Positions 1-6,240 of a stretch of 7,271 nt of DNA are shown here, in pieces. Under the pieces are notes generated by a model. The model worked only from the letters and a program-made list of their open reading frames with translations, was not told where the DNA came from and did not search any database. Numbering within the stretch: position 1 is the first letter of the stretch; every line of letters begins with the position of its first letter. The stretch comes from an uncultured Candidatus Saccharibacteria bacterium. GTDB taxonomy: Bacteria; Patescibacteria; Saccharimonadia; Saccharimonadales; UBA6022. The stretch is taken from assembly GCA_946887425.1 (NCBI GenBank), contig CAMPKW010000036.1, positions 1 to 7,271 on the forward strand, given 5' to 3'. Made by a program: the position numbers and the translations under genes.

Positions 1-2
1 AG

Positions 3-779
3 ATTGCGCTTCGCAAAGACATGAAAGCCAAGCTATCGACCAAGATGGTAGGTGAAACGCTTGAGCAGCACTGCGAAATCGAATTCAACAAGCTCCGCGC
101 CACCGGCTTTCAAAACGCCTACTTCGAAAAAGACAACGACGCCAGCTCGGGCAGCAAGGGCGACTACATCTACCGTGAAACCGACGACGCCGGCAACGAG
201 ATCATATCAATCATGTTTGAGATGAAAAACGAAGGCGACGAAACAGCCACTAAAAAGAAGAATGAGGACTTCCTCCGTGAGCTCGACAAAGACCGTGCTG
301 AGAAGAAATGCGAGTACGCCGTACTCGTGAGTCTGCTTGAGGCCGACAACGAACTCTACAACGGAGGTATTGTCGACGTATCGCACCGTCACGACAAGAT
401 GTATGTCATCCGTCCGCAGTTCTTTATTCCGATCATTACACTACTTCGTAACGCCGCGCTTAATTCGTTGAAGTACAAATCGGAACTTGCTTTGGTAAAG
501 GCGCAAAATATCGACGTAACGAACTTCGAGGAACAGCTCGATGATTTTCGTAATTCGTTTGGCCGTAACTACCGCCTCGCATCAGAAAAGTTTGCAACAG
601 CTATTGATAGCATCGACAAGTCGATCGCACAGCTGCAAAAAACAAAAGAAAACCTTCTGCGCTCTGAGGATAATTTGCGCATCGCAAACAACAAGGCCGA
701 TGAGCTAACGATAAAGAAGCTTACCCGCGGCAACCAAACGATGTCGGCTAAATTTGCCGAACTTGAAGAGGGAAAATAA
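3..779 (+). CDS. DUF2130 (COG4487) family protein, 5'-truncated by the window edge
   Basis: The C-terminal part of a DUF2130 protein, a family of unestablished function. The frame is open from base 3, before the first ATG at 21, and family members are usually about 400 residues with an N-terminal coiled coil, so the true start lies outside the window. Numbered from the ATG at 21, the conserved block begins [16 protein letters not shown] (4-19). It continues with GSKGDY (44-49) and, on the next strand, FEMKNE (66-71). Asp48, Glu67 and Lys69 have the spacing and strand context of a PD-(D/E)xK nuclease core. [18 protein letters not shown] and the block ending in TIKKLT and TM..KF.EL are typical of the family C-terminus. 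Residues about 195-230 look like a helical, probably coiled-coil segment. The stop codon lies 2 bases before the Nudix gene, so the two are probably co-transcribed. Family assignment is confident; nuclease activity is inference. Confidence 0.9.
   Translation: MALRKDMKAKLSTKMVGETLEQHCEIEFNKLRATGFQNAYFEKDNDASSGSKGDYIYRETDDAGNEIISIMFEMKNEGDETATKKKNEDFLRELDKDRAEKKCEYAVLVSLLEADNELYNGGIVDVSHRHDKMYVIRPQFFIPIITLLRNAALNSLKYKSELALVKAQNIDVTNFEEQLDDFRNSFGRNYRLASEKFATAIDSIDKSIAQLQKTKENLLRSEDNLRIANNKADELTIKKLTRGNQTMSAKFAELEEGK
767..773 (+). promoter_or_regulatory. Shine-Dalgarno of the Nudix gene, inside the end of the DUF2130 gene
   Basis: AGAGGGA lies 8 bases before the ATG at 782 and overlaps the last codons of the DUF2130 gene. 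It supports ATG 782 as the start and suggests translation of the two genes from one message. Confidence 0.6.
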
Positions 780-781
780 GC

Positions 782-1216
782 ATGTCTACGCCTCAGGTTT
801 GCAAAGCCCTTGTCTATAACCCCGACGGCAAAATCCTCACGCTATTTCGCAGTGCAACGCATCCGCACCTAGCTCACTATGTCGACTTTCCGGGCGGCGA
901 AGTAGAGGGGAATGAAAAGCCAGAGGTGGCAATTGCACGAGAGATCAGCGAGGAGACTAACATTACAGTAAATCCTACGCAGGTACGTATCGTACACGGC
1001 GGCACGGCAAAAGACGCCGACGGAAAAAGCGATACCCGCTACCATCTCGGCAAAACCACACTACCCAGTACCCCTAAAGTACATCTCAGCTGGGAGCACG
1101 AACGATACGAATGGCTGTCCGCTGAAGAGCTACTCAAACAAATGGCCGAGCAAACAAAAGAAACCGATACATTCTGGGGGTATGTCATTGATCTCCTCAG
1201 TAATCCCTCGCAGTAA
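782..1216 (+). CDS. Nudix hydrolase
   Basis: A 144-residue protein, the normal length for a single-domain Nudix hydrolase, expected in the cytoplasm. These enzymes cleave nucleoside diphosphates linked to another moiety, using divalent metal held by the Nudix box. The box is complete at residues 39-61: Gly39, five residues, Glu45, seven residues, then REISEETNI. It matches GX5EX7REUXEEXGU except that the last Gly is Asn60. Glu54, Glu57 and Glu58 are the expected metal ligands. The N-terminal strand (VCKALVYNPDGKILTLFRS) and the late EHERYEWLS segment (about 105-113) are also typical. The exact substrate (oxidised nucleotide, NDP-sugar, ADP-ribose or other) cannot be read from the motif. It starts 2 bases after the DUF2130 stop. 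No terminator is visible after it. Confidence 0.93.
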   Translation: MSTPQVCKALVYNPDGKILTLFRSATHPHLAHYVDFPGGEVEGNEKPEVAIAREISEETNITVNPTQVRIVHGGTAKDADGKSDTRYHLGKTTLPSTPKVHLSWEHERYEWLSAEELLKQMAEQTKETDTFWGYVIDLLSNPSQ

Positions 1217-1264
1217 GTTGCCGCACCGAAGCCCATTCGAAACCACACACTACCCGAAAAGCGC

Positions 1265-1270
1265 TATACT
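1265..1270 (+). promoter_or_regulatory. Possible -10 element (TATACT) of the flavodoxin-like gene
   Basis: TATACT lies 26 bases before the ATG at 1297, which would give a leader of about 20 bases containing the Shine-Dalgarno. I see no -35 at 16-18 bases upstream and no TG extension, so this is weak. The same hexamer is used in the better promoter at 6202-6230. Confidence 0.35.
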
Positions 1271-1285
1271 AGATACACACCTAAC

Positions 1286-1292
1286 GAGGAGG
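1286..1292 (+). promoter_or_regulatory. Strong Shine-Dalgarno (GAGGAGG)
   Basis: GAGGAGG is a seven-base match to the anti-Shine-Dalgarno core, only 4 bases before the ATG at 1297. A second ATG at 1293 touches it but is out of frame. It is the best ribosome binding site in the window and fixes the start of the flavodoxin-like gene. Confidence 0.7.
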
Positions 1293-1296
1293 ATGT

Positions 1297-2016
1297 ATGG
1301 CGCAGGCACACAACTTTTCTGATTTAAAAGCTCTCTTTTTTAATGGAACGCTCAAGCGATCGCCCGAACGCAGTAACACCGATGGCCTGGTAGAGGCGAG
1401 CCAGCTACTCATGCAAAAGCACGGCGTCAGCACCGAAATCATCCGAACCATCGATCACGACATTGCCACAGGCGTCTATCCAGACATGCGCGAACAGGGC
1501 TGGAGTACCGATACCTGGGCCGAAGGCATTTACCAAAAAGTACTCGACGCCGATATCGTGGTAATCGCCGGACCGATCTGGCTCGGCGACAATAGCTCGC
1601 AGACAAAAAAGATCATCGAACGCCTCTACGGAAACTCGTCGGAACAAAATACAGCAGGGCAGTGGGCGTACTACGGCAAAGTGGGCGGCTGCTTGATCAG
1701 TGGCAACGAGGACGGCATAAAGCACTGCGCCATGAATGTGCTCTACAGCCTGCAGCACATCGGTTTCACCATACCGCCACAGGCTGACGCCGGCTGGATA
1801 GGCGAAGTAGGGCCTGGACCAAGCTATCTCGACAAAGAATCGGGCGGTCCAGAAAATGACTTTACCAACCGCAACATCACGTTTATGACCTACAACTTGC
1901 TTCACATGGCGCGCCTACTCAAAGATAATGGCGGCATACCCGCCTATGGAAACTTGCCTGATACGTGGGAAAAAGGCGAGCGCTTCGGATTTATCAATCC
2001 TAACCACAAAGACTAA
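1297..2016 (+). CDS. Flavodoxin-like NAD(P)H-dependent FMN reductase family protein
   Basis: A 239-residue protein with a flavodoxin fold of the NADPH-dependent FMN reductase / flavodoxin_2 type. The first strand (KALFFNG, 11-17) leads into a phosphate-binding loop NGTLKRSPERSNT (16-28), in the position where these proteins hold the FMN phosphate. The helix after it (about 29-43) is followed by ADIVVIAGPIWLGDNSSQTK (85-104), the second flavin-contacting loop; the Pro-Ile-Trp and the following helix IIERLYG are typical. VGGCLISGNEDGIKHC (129-144) is the next core strand and loop. The family transfers electrons from NAD(P)H to flavin, quinones or other acceptors; the acceptor here is unknown. 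There is no CxxC or iron-sulfur cysteine cluster, which argues against the iron-sulfur flavoprotein branch. Its own Shine-Dalgarno and an 80-base gap suggest it may be transcribed separately from the Nudix gene. Confidence 0.85.
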   Translation: MAQAHNFSDLKALFFNGTLKRSPERSNTDGLVEASQLLMQKHGVSTEIIRTIDHDIATGVYPDMREQGWSTDTWAEGIYQKVLDADIVVIAGPIWLGDNSSQTKKIIERLYGNSSEQNTAGQWAYYGKVGGCLISGNEDGIKHCAMNVLYSLQHIGFTIPPQADAGWIGEVGPGPSYLDKESGGPENDFTNRNITFMTYNLLHMARLLKDNGGIPAYGNLPDTWEKGERFGFINPNHKD

Positions 2017-2023
2017 GTTCTCA

Positions 2024-2071
2024 TCTCACCTAAAAGCTCGCACTTCGAGCACTTAGGTGAGAGCTGATTTT
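2024..2071 (+). terminator. Hairpin with short T-tract after the flavodoxin-like gene
   Basis: Just after the stop at 2016, TCTCACCTAA (2024-2033) pairs perfectly with TTAGGTGAGA (2053-2062). Inside, after an AA/AC mismatch, GCTCG (2036-2040) pairs with CGAGC (2046-2050) around the loop CACTT. The stem is 15 pairs in all. Four Ts (2068-2071) follow after five bases, a weak tract. On the minus strand the inner five-pair stem is itself followed by TTTT, so it could also act on transcripts of the convergent gene. A transcript end is the likeliest role. Confidence 0.6.
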
Positions 2072-2083
2072 AACGTAATCAGC
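2063..2083. repeat. Second inverted repeat abutting the first hairpin
   Basis: GCTGATT (2063-2069) and AATCAGC (2077-2083) are a perfect seven-base inverted repeat around a seven-base loop. It begins at the base after the first hairpin's stem ends and overlaps its T-tract, so the two structures would stack or compete. Confidence 0.6.
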
Positions 2084-2110
2084 GTAGAGCACAGGGGCTC
2101 ACGTCTAGAT

Positions 2111-2123
2111 CCTACTTAGTAGG
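2111..2123. repeat. Short palindrome at the 3' end of the minus-strand gene
   Basis: CCTAC TTA GTAGG is a five-base inverted repeat with a three-base loop covering the stop codon (2112-2114) of the minus-strand gene. Too short to be a terminator alone. It is the last of a row of small inverted repeats running from 2024, with a four-base one at 2087-2100 (GAGC/GCTC) between. Confidence 0.35.
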
Positions 2124-2603
2124 GAGGTGCCTCACCAGGTATGCGTAGTCTTTCTTCGCCTCAACCCCAATACCCCTTGCATTCTTGCCAAGGAAAGCGG
2201 TCTGGCAGTTACGAAGCGATTCTCGACTCACAACTGCGTTTGCACTGCTTGTGTCTAGGCTATAGCAAGTAGGTTTGGCCGAGGCGTGCTCGGCCAAACT
2301 CACATTGCACACCATGCAGTAGGCATCATAGGCGATGCTGCGGTCCATAGCAAAGCGCGCTATCGCAGACCACAAACGGCCGAGTCGTCGCATCACATGC
2401 TTCTCCTCGGGAAACACCTGTTGCAATATCGACTTAGCCATTTCGTGCGTCACGTACGCATCTTTGTTGTCCATGTACGTCTGCTCGGGCAGTGCCTGCT
2501 TGAAATCACACAACTCCTGAATCACCCAGTCCACTTCATCTGCACGAATCAACGCAACGCCAGATTTCAGTGGCATTTGGATACTTTTCACAAAAACTCC
2601 CAC
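2112..2603 (-). CDS. Hypothetical protein with a CxxC motif
   Basis: I do not recognise this protein. It has up to 163 residues, no membrane segment and no signal peptide. The sequence is mixed polar and helical in the first 90 residues, for example DEVDWVIQELCDFKQAL and HVMRRLGRLWSAIARFAMD. Cysteines lie at 32, 96, 99, 113 and 133. Cys96-x2-Cys99 with Cys113 and possibly Cys133 or His106 could bind zinc, but the spacing fits no family I know. The first possible start is GTG at 2603. GTG at 2591 has GGGAG five bases before it and may be the real start, and ATG at 2576 is a third option. An extended -10 lies upstream on the same strand. It is convergent with the flavodoxin-like gene and divergent from the helicase. 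A plus-strand frame overlaps it (2286-2744), but it reads His-rich with odd composition and has no start signal. Confidence 0.6.
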   Translation of the reverse strand: MGVFVKSIQMPLKSGVALIRADEVDWVIQELCDFKQALPEQTYMDNKDAYVTHEMAKSILQQVFPEEKHVMRRLGRLWSAIARFAMDRSIAYDAYCMVCNVSLAEHASAKPTCYSLDTSSANAVVSRESLRNCQTAFLGKNARGIGVEAKKDYAYLVRHLPTK

Positions 2604-2628
2604 ACTCGTAACGATCTTGAACTGATTT

Positions 2629-2656
2629 ACTATAACATGATTACCTTAAAATGCAA
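2629..2656 (-). promoter_or_regulatory. Promoter of the minus-strand gene (extended -10)
   Basis: Read on the minus strand, TGTTATAGT (2637 down to 2629) is an extended -10 of the form TGnTATAAT with one mismatch. TTGCAT (2656-2651), 16 bases upstream, is a poor -35 with three of six matches. Transcription would begin near 2622, leaving a leader of about 20-30 bases. Confidence 0.55.
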
Positions 2657-2740
2657 TGTACAGACAAGAAAATACCACAAAACCACCACATATTGCGTTA
2701 AAACAATGCCAAGTCTTTACACAAGTGGTATAATTGTACA
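2657..2740. repeat. Two TGTACA palindromes in the divergent promoter region
   Basis: TGTACA occurs at 2657-2662, next to the weak -35 of the minus-strand promoter, and at 2735-2740, directly after the helicase -10. The first is preceded by CAA and the second by AAT. One factor bound at both could control both genes, but a six-base word found twice in AT-rich DNA may be chance. Confidence 0.25.
2726..2734 (+). promoter_or_regulatory. Helicase promoter: perfect extended -10
   Basis: TGGTATAAT is an exact TGnTATAAT extended -10. No -35 is visible at the normal distance, as is common with extended -10 promoters. The expected start of transcription (about 2741-2743) falls at or within a few bases of the ATG at 2744, and no Shine-Dalgarno precedes it, so the mRNA is probably leaderless. 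Confidence 0.7.
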
Positions 2741-2743
2741 CTA

Positions 2744-4717
2744 ATGAAAAGCGCCGCATCGGAGACTGCACTTCGCACAGAACCCACCGCACATTCACAT
2801 AGTGAACGGTACTTTCGCAATCTCGAGCGCTACATCGCCGACGGCCAAAAGGGCGACATACTCTACAGCTACCAAAAGAGCATCGTCAACGACACGGCCA
2901 CATTCCTCAGTAGCGGGGAGCGACGAGGCTATATCGAAGCGCCAACTGGAACGGGCAAGACCGTACTCTTCGTTACGCTCGCTGAGGCTTTCGGTTACCA
3001 AGACGCCGTCCCGCCAAAAATCCTTGTCGTCACACCTACCAAAGACCTCGTGCGACAAACCCAAGGCGGCACACTCAACGACAAAGGCTTCGCTGGCTTT
3101 GCACCCGATTTAAGTGTCGGAACGTTTTATAGCGACACCCCAGCCGGACTCCGCGGTCTTGACGCCCAAGTGACTATCACTACCTATGCCTCGCTCGCAA
3201 AACTTGCCGCCATGCCGGTCGTGATAGAGCACACCGACGGCAGCCGCCGCACCAAAATTACCAATCAAATCAATGAACGATTTGACGTTATTTTCCTTGA
3301 TGAAGGCCACAAAGCGCTCGGCAGCAACAGCCGGCGCATCATCGAAGATATTGACGACTCAACCCTCATCATCGGCTTTACTGCCACGCCCGACTACAAC
3401 GCGTCGCGTAGTCTCGCAACGCTTTTGCCACATCTTATCCATCGGCTCGACCTCAAAGAGGCGATCATGCTCAACATGCTCTCACCGGTAGTGCCCGTAG
3501 CGATTCCGGCGCCCGAAACGTCTACCCAAGACTTTATCGTTGGCGCACTTGGTGAATACGAAAACAAAAGCCTCAAGCAGCTTATTTACAACCCAGCGCG
3601 CAATCGCACAGTCGTCGACATTGCAACTCGGGTTATCCGGGAAGGGAATACGCCAATCATTGCCTGCATACCGGGCGACAATACAGCACATCCATATCGC
3701 GTTGCCGAACAACTATCCGAACAAACGATTACGTTTCCTGATGGTACAACGCGGCCTATCCGCGCCCATGCCGTAACAAGCGCCATTCCGGCTGTGACGC
3801 GCCAAAAGATCTATGCCCAACTTGAGAGCGGCGAAATTGACGCATTGACCTATATCGATGTACTTACCGAAGGCTGGGATAGCCAACGAGCAAACGTGAT
3901 AATAAACGCCCGCCCAACACGATCACTTGTTTCCGCGCGCCAGCGCATGGGGCGCATCCTCCGCACCAAAGCCGACAGCCGTCCGGCTATTGCAATCGAC
4001 ATTGTCGATAAAGTATCCGGTGCAACCGCACCTCAAGTGTCGATGGCAGATATCTTCACTTTGAATGAAATAGCAAGCGGCACGTCAGTTGGCACTATCG
4101 CAGATACTCACATAGATACAACGAATGACATGATCAGTGAGCTCTCCGAAGCCCATGGCATGATTGACCGCATGAAAAACCTCTACACCGAATACGCCGC
4201 TCTCCTCGAGACACTGCCACAACTTGCTCGCGGCCAAGCCCAGATCAAGCAAGACGGTAAAGTGCGGACCTTCGCTTCTGCTGGTCGGCTCTTTAGCCGC
4301 TACGACATCGATAGCTTCATGCTCGAGCACCTGAAGCGACACAACCTGGATATCCGAATGGTACGCAGCAAATACGAGGCCGTCGAAGCCTATGACGAGC
4401 AGCAAATTCATCTGCGAATTGCCGAACTACCTGATGGTGGACCACGAGGGCGAGGCCTCATGTTTAGTGGCAGGAAATATATCGATCTCCACGATCTTCT
4501 TGAGATACTGCGCCGTAAGTACGACGGGGAAGATATTGAGCTCAGAGACATCGAAACTGTCGCCAGGTTTACTAAATTATCTCGTGACGATCTTCATTTT
4601 ACGAAACGATTCCGCGCACGCACGCATCGAGGGATTGCCCTATACACTGCCCAGACAATGGTTGAACTATCGGCTGGTCAAGCGATCGTCGCAGCCTATC
4701 CACGCGTTATATCATAA
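2744..4717 (+). CDS. Superfamily 2 DEAD/DEAH-type helicase with unassigned C-terminal region
   Basis: A 657-residue ATP-dependent nucleic-acid helicase or translocase, expected to be soluble. RecA-like domain 1 carries a YQ motif (43-44), Walker A APTGTGKT (66-73), motif Ia TPTKDLVRQ (97-105), motif II Asp186-Glu-Gly-His189 (DEGH in place of DEAH) and motif III TATP (213-216). Domain 2 has motif V TEGWD (375-379) and motif VI with the arginine finger region, ARQRMGRILR (398-407). The layout resembles the ResIII/UvrB-like helicases of restriction and repair enzymes more than RNA DEAD-box proteins. Residues about 440-657 match no domain I know: a helical, partly charged stretch (460-500), then RTFASAGRLFSRYD (508-521), then a Lys/Arg- and Asp/Glu-rich end. 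No nuclease or methylase motif is visible, and no restriction partner is adjacent. The function could be DNA repair, defence or RNA metabolism. The start is set by the promoter at 2726-2734. Confidence 0.9.
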   Translation: MKSAASETALRTEPTAHSHSERYFRNLERYIADGQKGDILYSYQKSIVNDTATFLSSGERRGYIEAPTGTGKTVLFVTLAEAFGYQDAVPPKILVVTPTKDLVRQTQGGTLNDKGFAGFAPDLSVGTFYSDTPAGLRGLDAQVTITTYASLAKLAAMPVVIEHTDGSRRTKITNQINERFDVIFLDEGHKALGSNSRRIIEDIDDSTLIIGFTATPDYNASRSLATLLPHLIHRLDLKEAIMLNMLSPVVPVAIPAPETSTQDFIVGALGEYENKSLKQLIYNPARNRTVVDIATRVIREGNTPIIACIPGDNTAHPYRVAEQLSEQTITFPDGTTRPIRAHAVTSAIPAVTRQKIYAQLESGEIDALTYIDVLTEGWDSQRANVIINARPTRSLVSARQRMGRILRTKADSRPAIAIDIVDKVSGATAPQVSMADIFTLNEIASGTSVGTIADTHIDTTNDMISELSEAHGMIDRMKNLYTEYAALLETLPQLARGQAQIKQDGKVRTFASAGRLFSRYDIDSFMLEHLKRHNLDIRMVRSKYEAVEAYDEQQIHLRIAELPDGGPRGRGLMFSGRKYIDLHDLLEILRRKYDGEDIELRDIETVARFTKLSRDDLHFTKRFRARTHRGIALYTAQTMVELSAGQAIVAAYPRVIS

Positions 4718-4781
4718 AGCAATTTCTCAGAATAAAAACATGCCCATATCAGAGGTAGAAATGTCTATTTTCGTGATATAA
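4707..4781. repeat. Spaced inverted repeat linking the helicase end and the next promoter
   Basis: TTATATCA (4707-4714, ending just before the helicase stop codon) is the exact inverse of TGATATAA (4774-4781), which is most of the next -10. A shorter copy, ATATCA, lies at 4746-4751. An operator around this promoter is possible; chance is also possible given the AT-richness. Confidence 0.3.
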
Positions 4782-4782
4782 T
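4774..4782 (+). promoter_or_regulatory. Promoter of the microprotein-glycosyltransferase operon: perfect extended -10
   Basis: TGATATAAT is an exact TGnTATAAT extended -10 with no good -35. Transcription would start near 4789, leaving a leader of about 40 bases that carries AGGAAG (4820-4825), 4 bases before the ATG at 4830. Unlike the helicase and pilin promoters, this one gives a normal leader. Confidence 0.65.
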
Positions 4783-4819
4783 GAGATGTAATTACAATAC
4801 AAACTTATTTGAAATAAAC

Positions 4820-4825
4820 AGGAAG
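4820..4825 (+). promoter_or_regulatory. Shine-Dalgarno of the membrane microprotein
   Basis: AGGAAG is 4 bases before the ATG at 4830. Together with the promoter at 4774-4782 it is the main evidence that the short frame behind it is translated. Confidence 0.6.
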
Positions 4826-4829
4826 AAAA

Positions 4830-4994
4830 ATGAACCCAAACGACACAGCCGTACTCAGTACGTCCTCTCTTGCTGCGCCATCGCTCCTTAGTGTGATGAT
4901 CTGGCCGCACTTTATTGTTATCATCATCATCGCCGCTTTTATTGCACTTAGCCTTCTCTTTTTTGTATTTAAACGGCGCAACCAAACAAAGTAG
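4830..4994 (+). CDS. Single-span membrane microprotein (54 residues)
   Basis: This short frame (start MNPNDTAVLS, end KRRNQTK, stop TAG) has its own promoter and Shine-Dalgarno. Residues 1-21 are polar, Ser/Thr-rich and weakly acidic. Residues about 22-47 form one continuous hydrophobic span (VMIWPHFIV, four Ile in a row, AAFIALSLLFFVF), and Lys48-Arg-Arg50 follow at once. By the positive-inside rule the N-terminus faces out and the C-terminus the cytoplasm. There is no cleavable signal or lipobox. It ends 11 bases before the glycosyltransferase start, and that gene's Shine-Dalgarno (AGGA, 4993-4996) overlaps its stop codon, so the two are probably translationally coupled. An accessory subunit of the glycosyltransferase, as small membrane partners are for PgaC/IcaA-type synthases, is possible but inferred from position alone. 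I recognise no family. Confidence 0.72.
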   Translation: MNPNDTAVLSTSSLAAPSLLSVMIWPHFIVIIIIAAFIALSLLFFVFKRRNQTK

Positions 4995-5005
4995 GATTTC
5001 CTCAA

Positions 5006-6190
5006 ATGCAAATATTGCTAGTCGGGTATCTCTTTTTCACGCTCGTACGAATGCTCTATCAGATAGCCACTGGCTTTCTGTACGTCGCTCCGTCAACTCG
5101 ACGGTCACACAGGGGCTACCGGCCACTGGTGTCCGTCATCATACCGGCCTGGAACGAAGAGGTAGGTGTACTTAAGACGATAAAGTCAGTCATGGCCAAC
5201 ACGTACCAAAACCTTGAAATCATCGTCGTTGACGACGGATCAACCGACAGCACGCGCCGACGCGTACAGCGATACAAAAGGAGATTTGACCGTGACGATA
5301 CGCTCATACGAATCATTAGCCAAGATAACGCCGGTAAGGCAGCGGCGCTCAATACCGGAATCGCCACTGCGGCGGGTGAACTCATCATCACGCTCGATGC
5401 CGATTCATATTTGACGCCCGATAGCATACAAGAACTCGTAAAGGCCATGGCAAACACAGACTATGCGGTGGCCATTGGTGAAATTGTAGTTGGCAATACC
5501 GGCAGCTTGCTGGGGCAGATTCAGCACTACGAGTATCTTATGAGTTTTCATCTCAAGCGCGCTCAGCATATCTTTAATTCGGCGTACATTTTCCCAGGTG
5601 CCCTCACAGCATTTCGATCCTCGATCCTCAAGGAGACGGGAAGCTTTGCAGGCTACAGTAGCACTGAAGATCTCGACATCTCGATGCGTATAAAAGCCAA
5701 AGGGCACCAAGTCGCATACGTCGATAGGGCAATGTGTATCACCGAAGGAGCCACTTCGCTCCGAGGTTTGTTGAATCAACGAATCCGCTGGCGACATGGA
5801 TTTATTGCTTGCAGCTTACGACGTCGAGAATTTGCCTGGTCGACAAAGAAGGGAAGATATCTCTCATTTGTCGACTATCCACTCGCAATCATCGGCATCA
5901 TCGAGCTGCTTCTATATCCGTTTATCCTAGCCCTCCTCCTGGAGCAACTCATATTTCATTTGGCAGTACCGATACTGATCTTGTCGTACTCGCTACTCGT
6001 CTTTGTTTTGTTACTTTTAAGTGGTCTGCGCAACGAGGCGAAGATCCCACCTAAAAAGGCGCTGTTAATGCCGGTGGCGCTATCGGCCATCGCAGTACTC
6101 GAATATTTCGCACTGCTTGTCTCGCTCTACCGAATACTTATGCAAAAACAAACAACCTGGACCGTATGGCGACGAACAGGCGCCAGTTAG
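5006..6190 (+). CDS. Membrane family 2 glycosyltransferase, processive polysaccharide-synthase type
   Basis: A 394-residue inner-membrane enzyme that should transfer sugar from an NDP-sugar on the cytoplasmic side. It opens with a membrane segment (about 2-27). The GT-A domain follows: VSVIIPAWNEE (42-52), VVDDGSTD (74-81, Asp76 and Asp77 for nucleotide and metal), DAD (131-133), TEDLD (220-224, Asp222 as the likely base) and QRIRW (258-262). The D, DxD, ED and QxxRW set marks processive synthases such as PgaC/IcaA, hyaluronan synthase and cellulose synthase. Three hydrophobic regions (about 291-316, 319-341, 353-378) probably form the exit channel, and the C-terminus has the conserved-looking TTWTVWRRTG. 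Length matches PgaC-like enzymes (about 400). The sugar cannot be decided; N-acetylglucosamine is the commonest in this branch. No PgaB-like deacetylase is in the window. It follows the microprotein gene by 11 bases. Confidence 0.9.
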   Translation: MQILLVGYLFFTLVRMLYQIATGFLYVAPSTRRSHRGYRPLVSVIIPAWNEEVGVLKTIKSVMANTYQNLEIIVVDDGSTDSTRRRVQRYKRRFDRDDTLIRIISQDNAGKAAALNTGIATAAGELIITLDADSYLTPDSIQELVKAMANTDYAVAIGEIVVGNTGSLLGQIQHYEYLMSFHLKRAQHIFNSAYIFPGALTAFRSSILKETGSFAGYSSTEDLDISMRIKAKGHQVAYVDRAMCITEGATSLRGLLNQRIRWRHGFIACSLRRREFAWSTKKGRYLSFVDYPLAIIGIIELLLYPFILALLLEQLIFHLAVPILILSYSLLVFVLLLLSGLRNEAKIPPKKALLMPVALSAIAVLEYFALLVSLYRILMQKQTTWTVWRRTGAS

Positions 6191-6201
6191 GGGGGGCGAC
6201 T

Positions 6202-6230
6202 TTGACGCTATGACGCTCATGCTTTATACT
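6202..6230 (+). promoter_or_regulatory. Sigma70-type promoter of the pilin genes
   Basis: TTGACG (6202-6207) and TATACT (6225-6230) are separated by the ideal 17 bases, each one mismatch from consensus. It is the only promoter here with both elements. Expected start of transcription is about 6237-6238, within 4 bases of the pilin ATG at 6241. There is no room for a Shine-Dalgarno, so the transcript is likely leaderless. Confidence 0.75.
6203..6217 (+). repeat. Tandem TGACGCT repeat over the -35 element
   Basis: TGACGCT is repeated at 6203-6209 and 6211-6217 with one base between. The first copy overlaps the -35 hexamer, a position where a repressor or activator could act. It could also be chance. 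Confidence 0.4.
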
Positions 6231-6240
6231 TTAACCAACT

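Noticed and set aside
1405..1905. 166-codon minus-strand frame inside the flavodoxin-like gene
   Set aside because: Antisense shadow of a gene with clear motifs; no recognisable protein features.
2017..2111. tRNA or CRISPR repeat in the hairpin-rich gap
   Set aside because: No cloverleaf arms or T-loop consensus, and the inverted repeats all differ, with no regular spacers.
2286..2744. Plus-strand frame of 152 codons opposite the CxxC gene
   Set aside because: His-rich, odd composition, no ribosome site, and it runs on through the AT-rich promoter region; the minus-strand frame has an extended -10 and a more natural protein.
2744..4717. Helicase as the R subunit of a type I or III restriction system
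   Set aside because: No methylase or specificity gene is adjacent and I see no PD-(D/E)xK motif in the C-terminal region.
4392..4781. 129-codon frame overlapping the helicase end
   Set aside because: It lies in another frame of the well-supported helicase gene and continues into the intergenic promoter; no start signal or domain.
6190..6196. Run of seven G after the glycosyltransferase gene as a ribosome site or phase-variable tract
   Set aside because: It is 44 bases before the pilin start and upstream of the promoter, and it begins with the last base of the stop codon, so length changes would not alter a reading frame.
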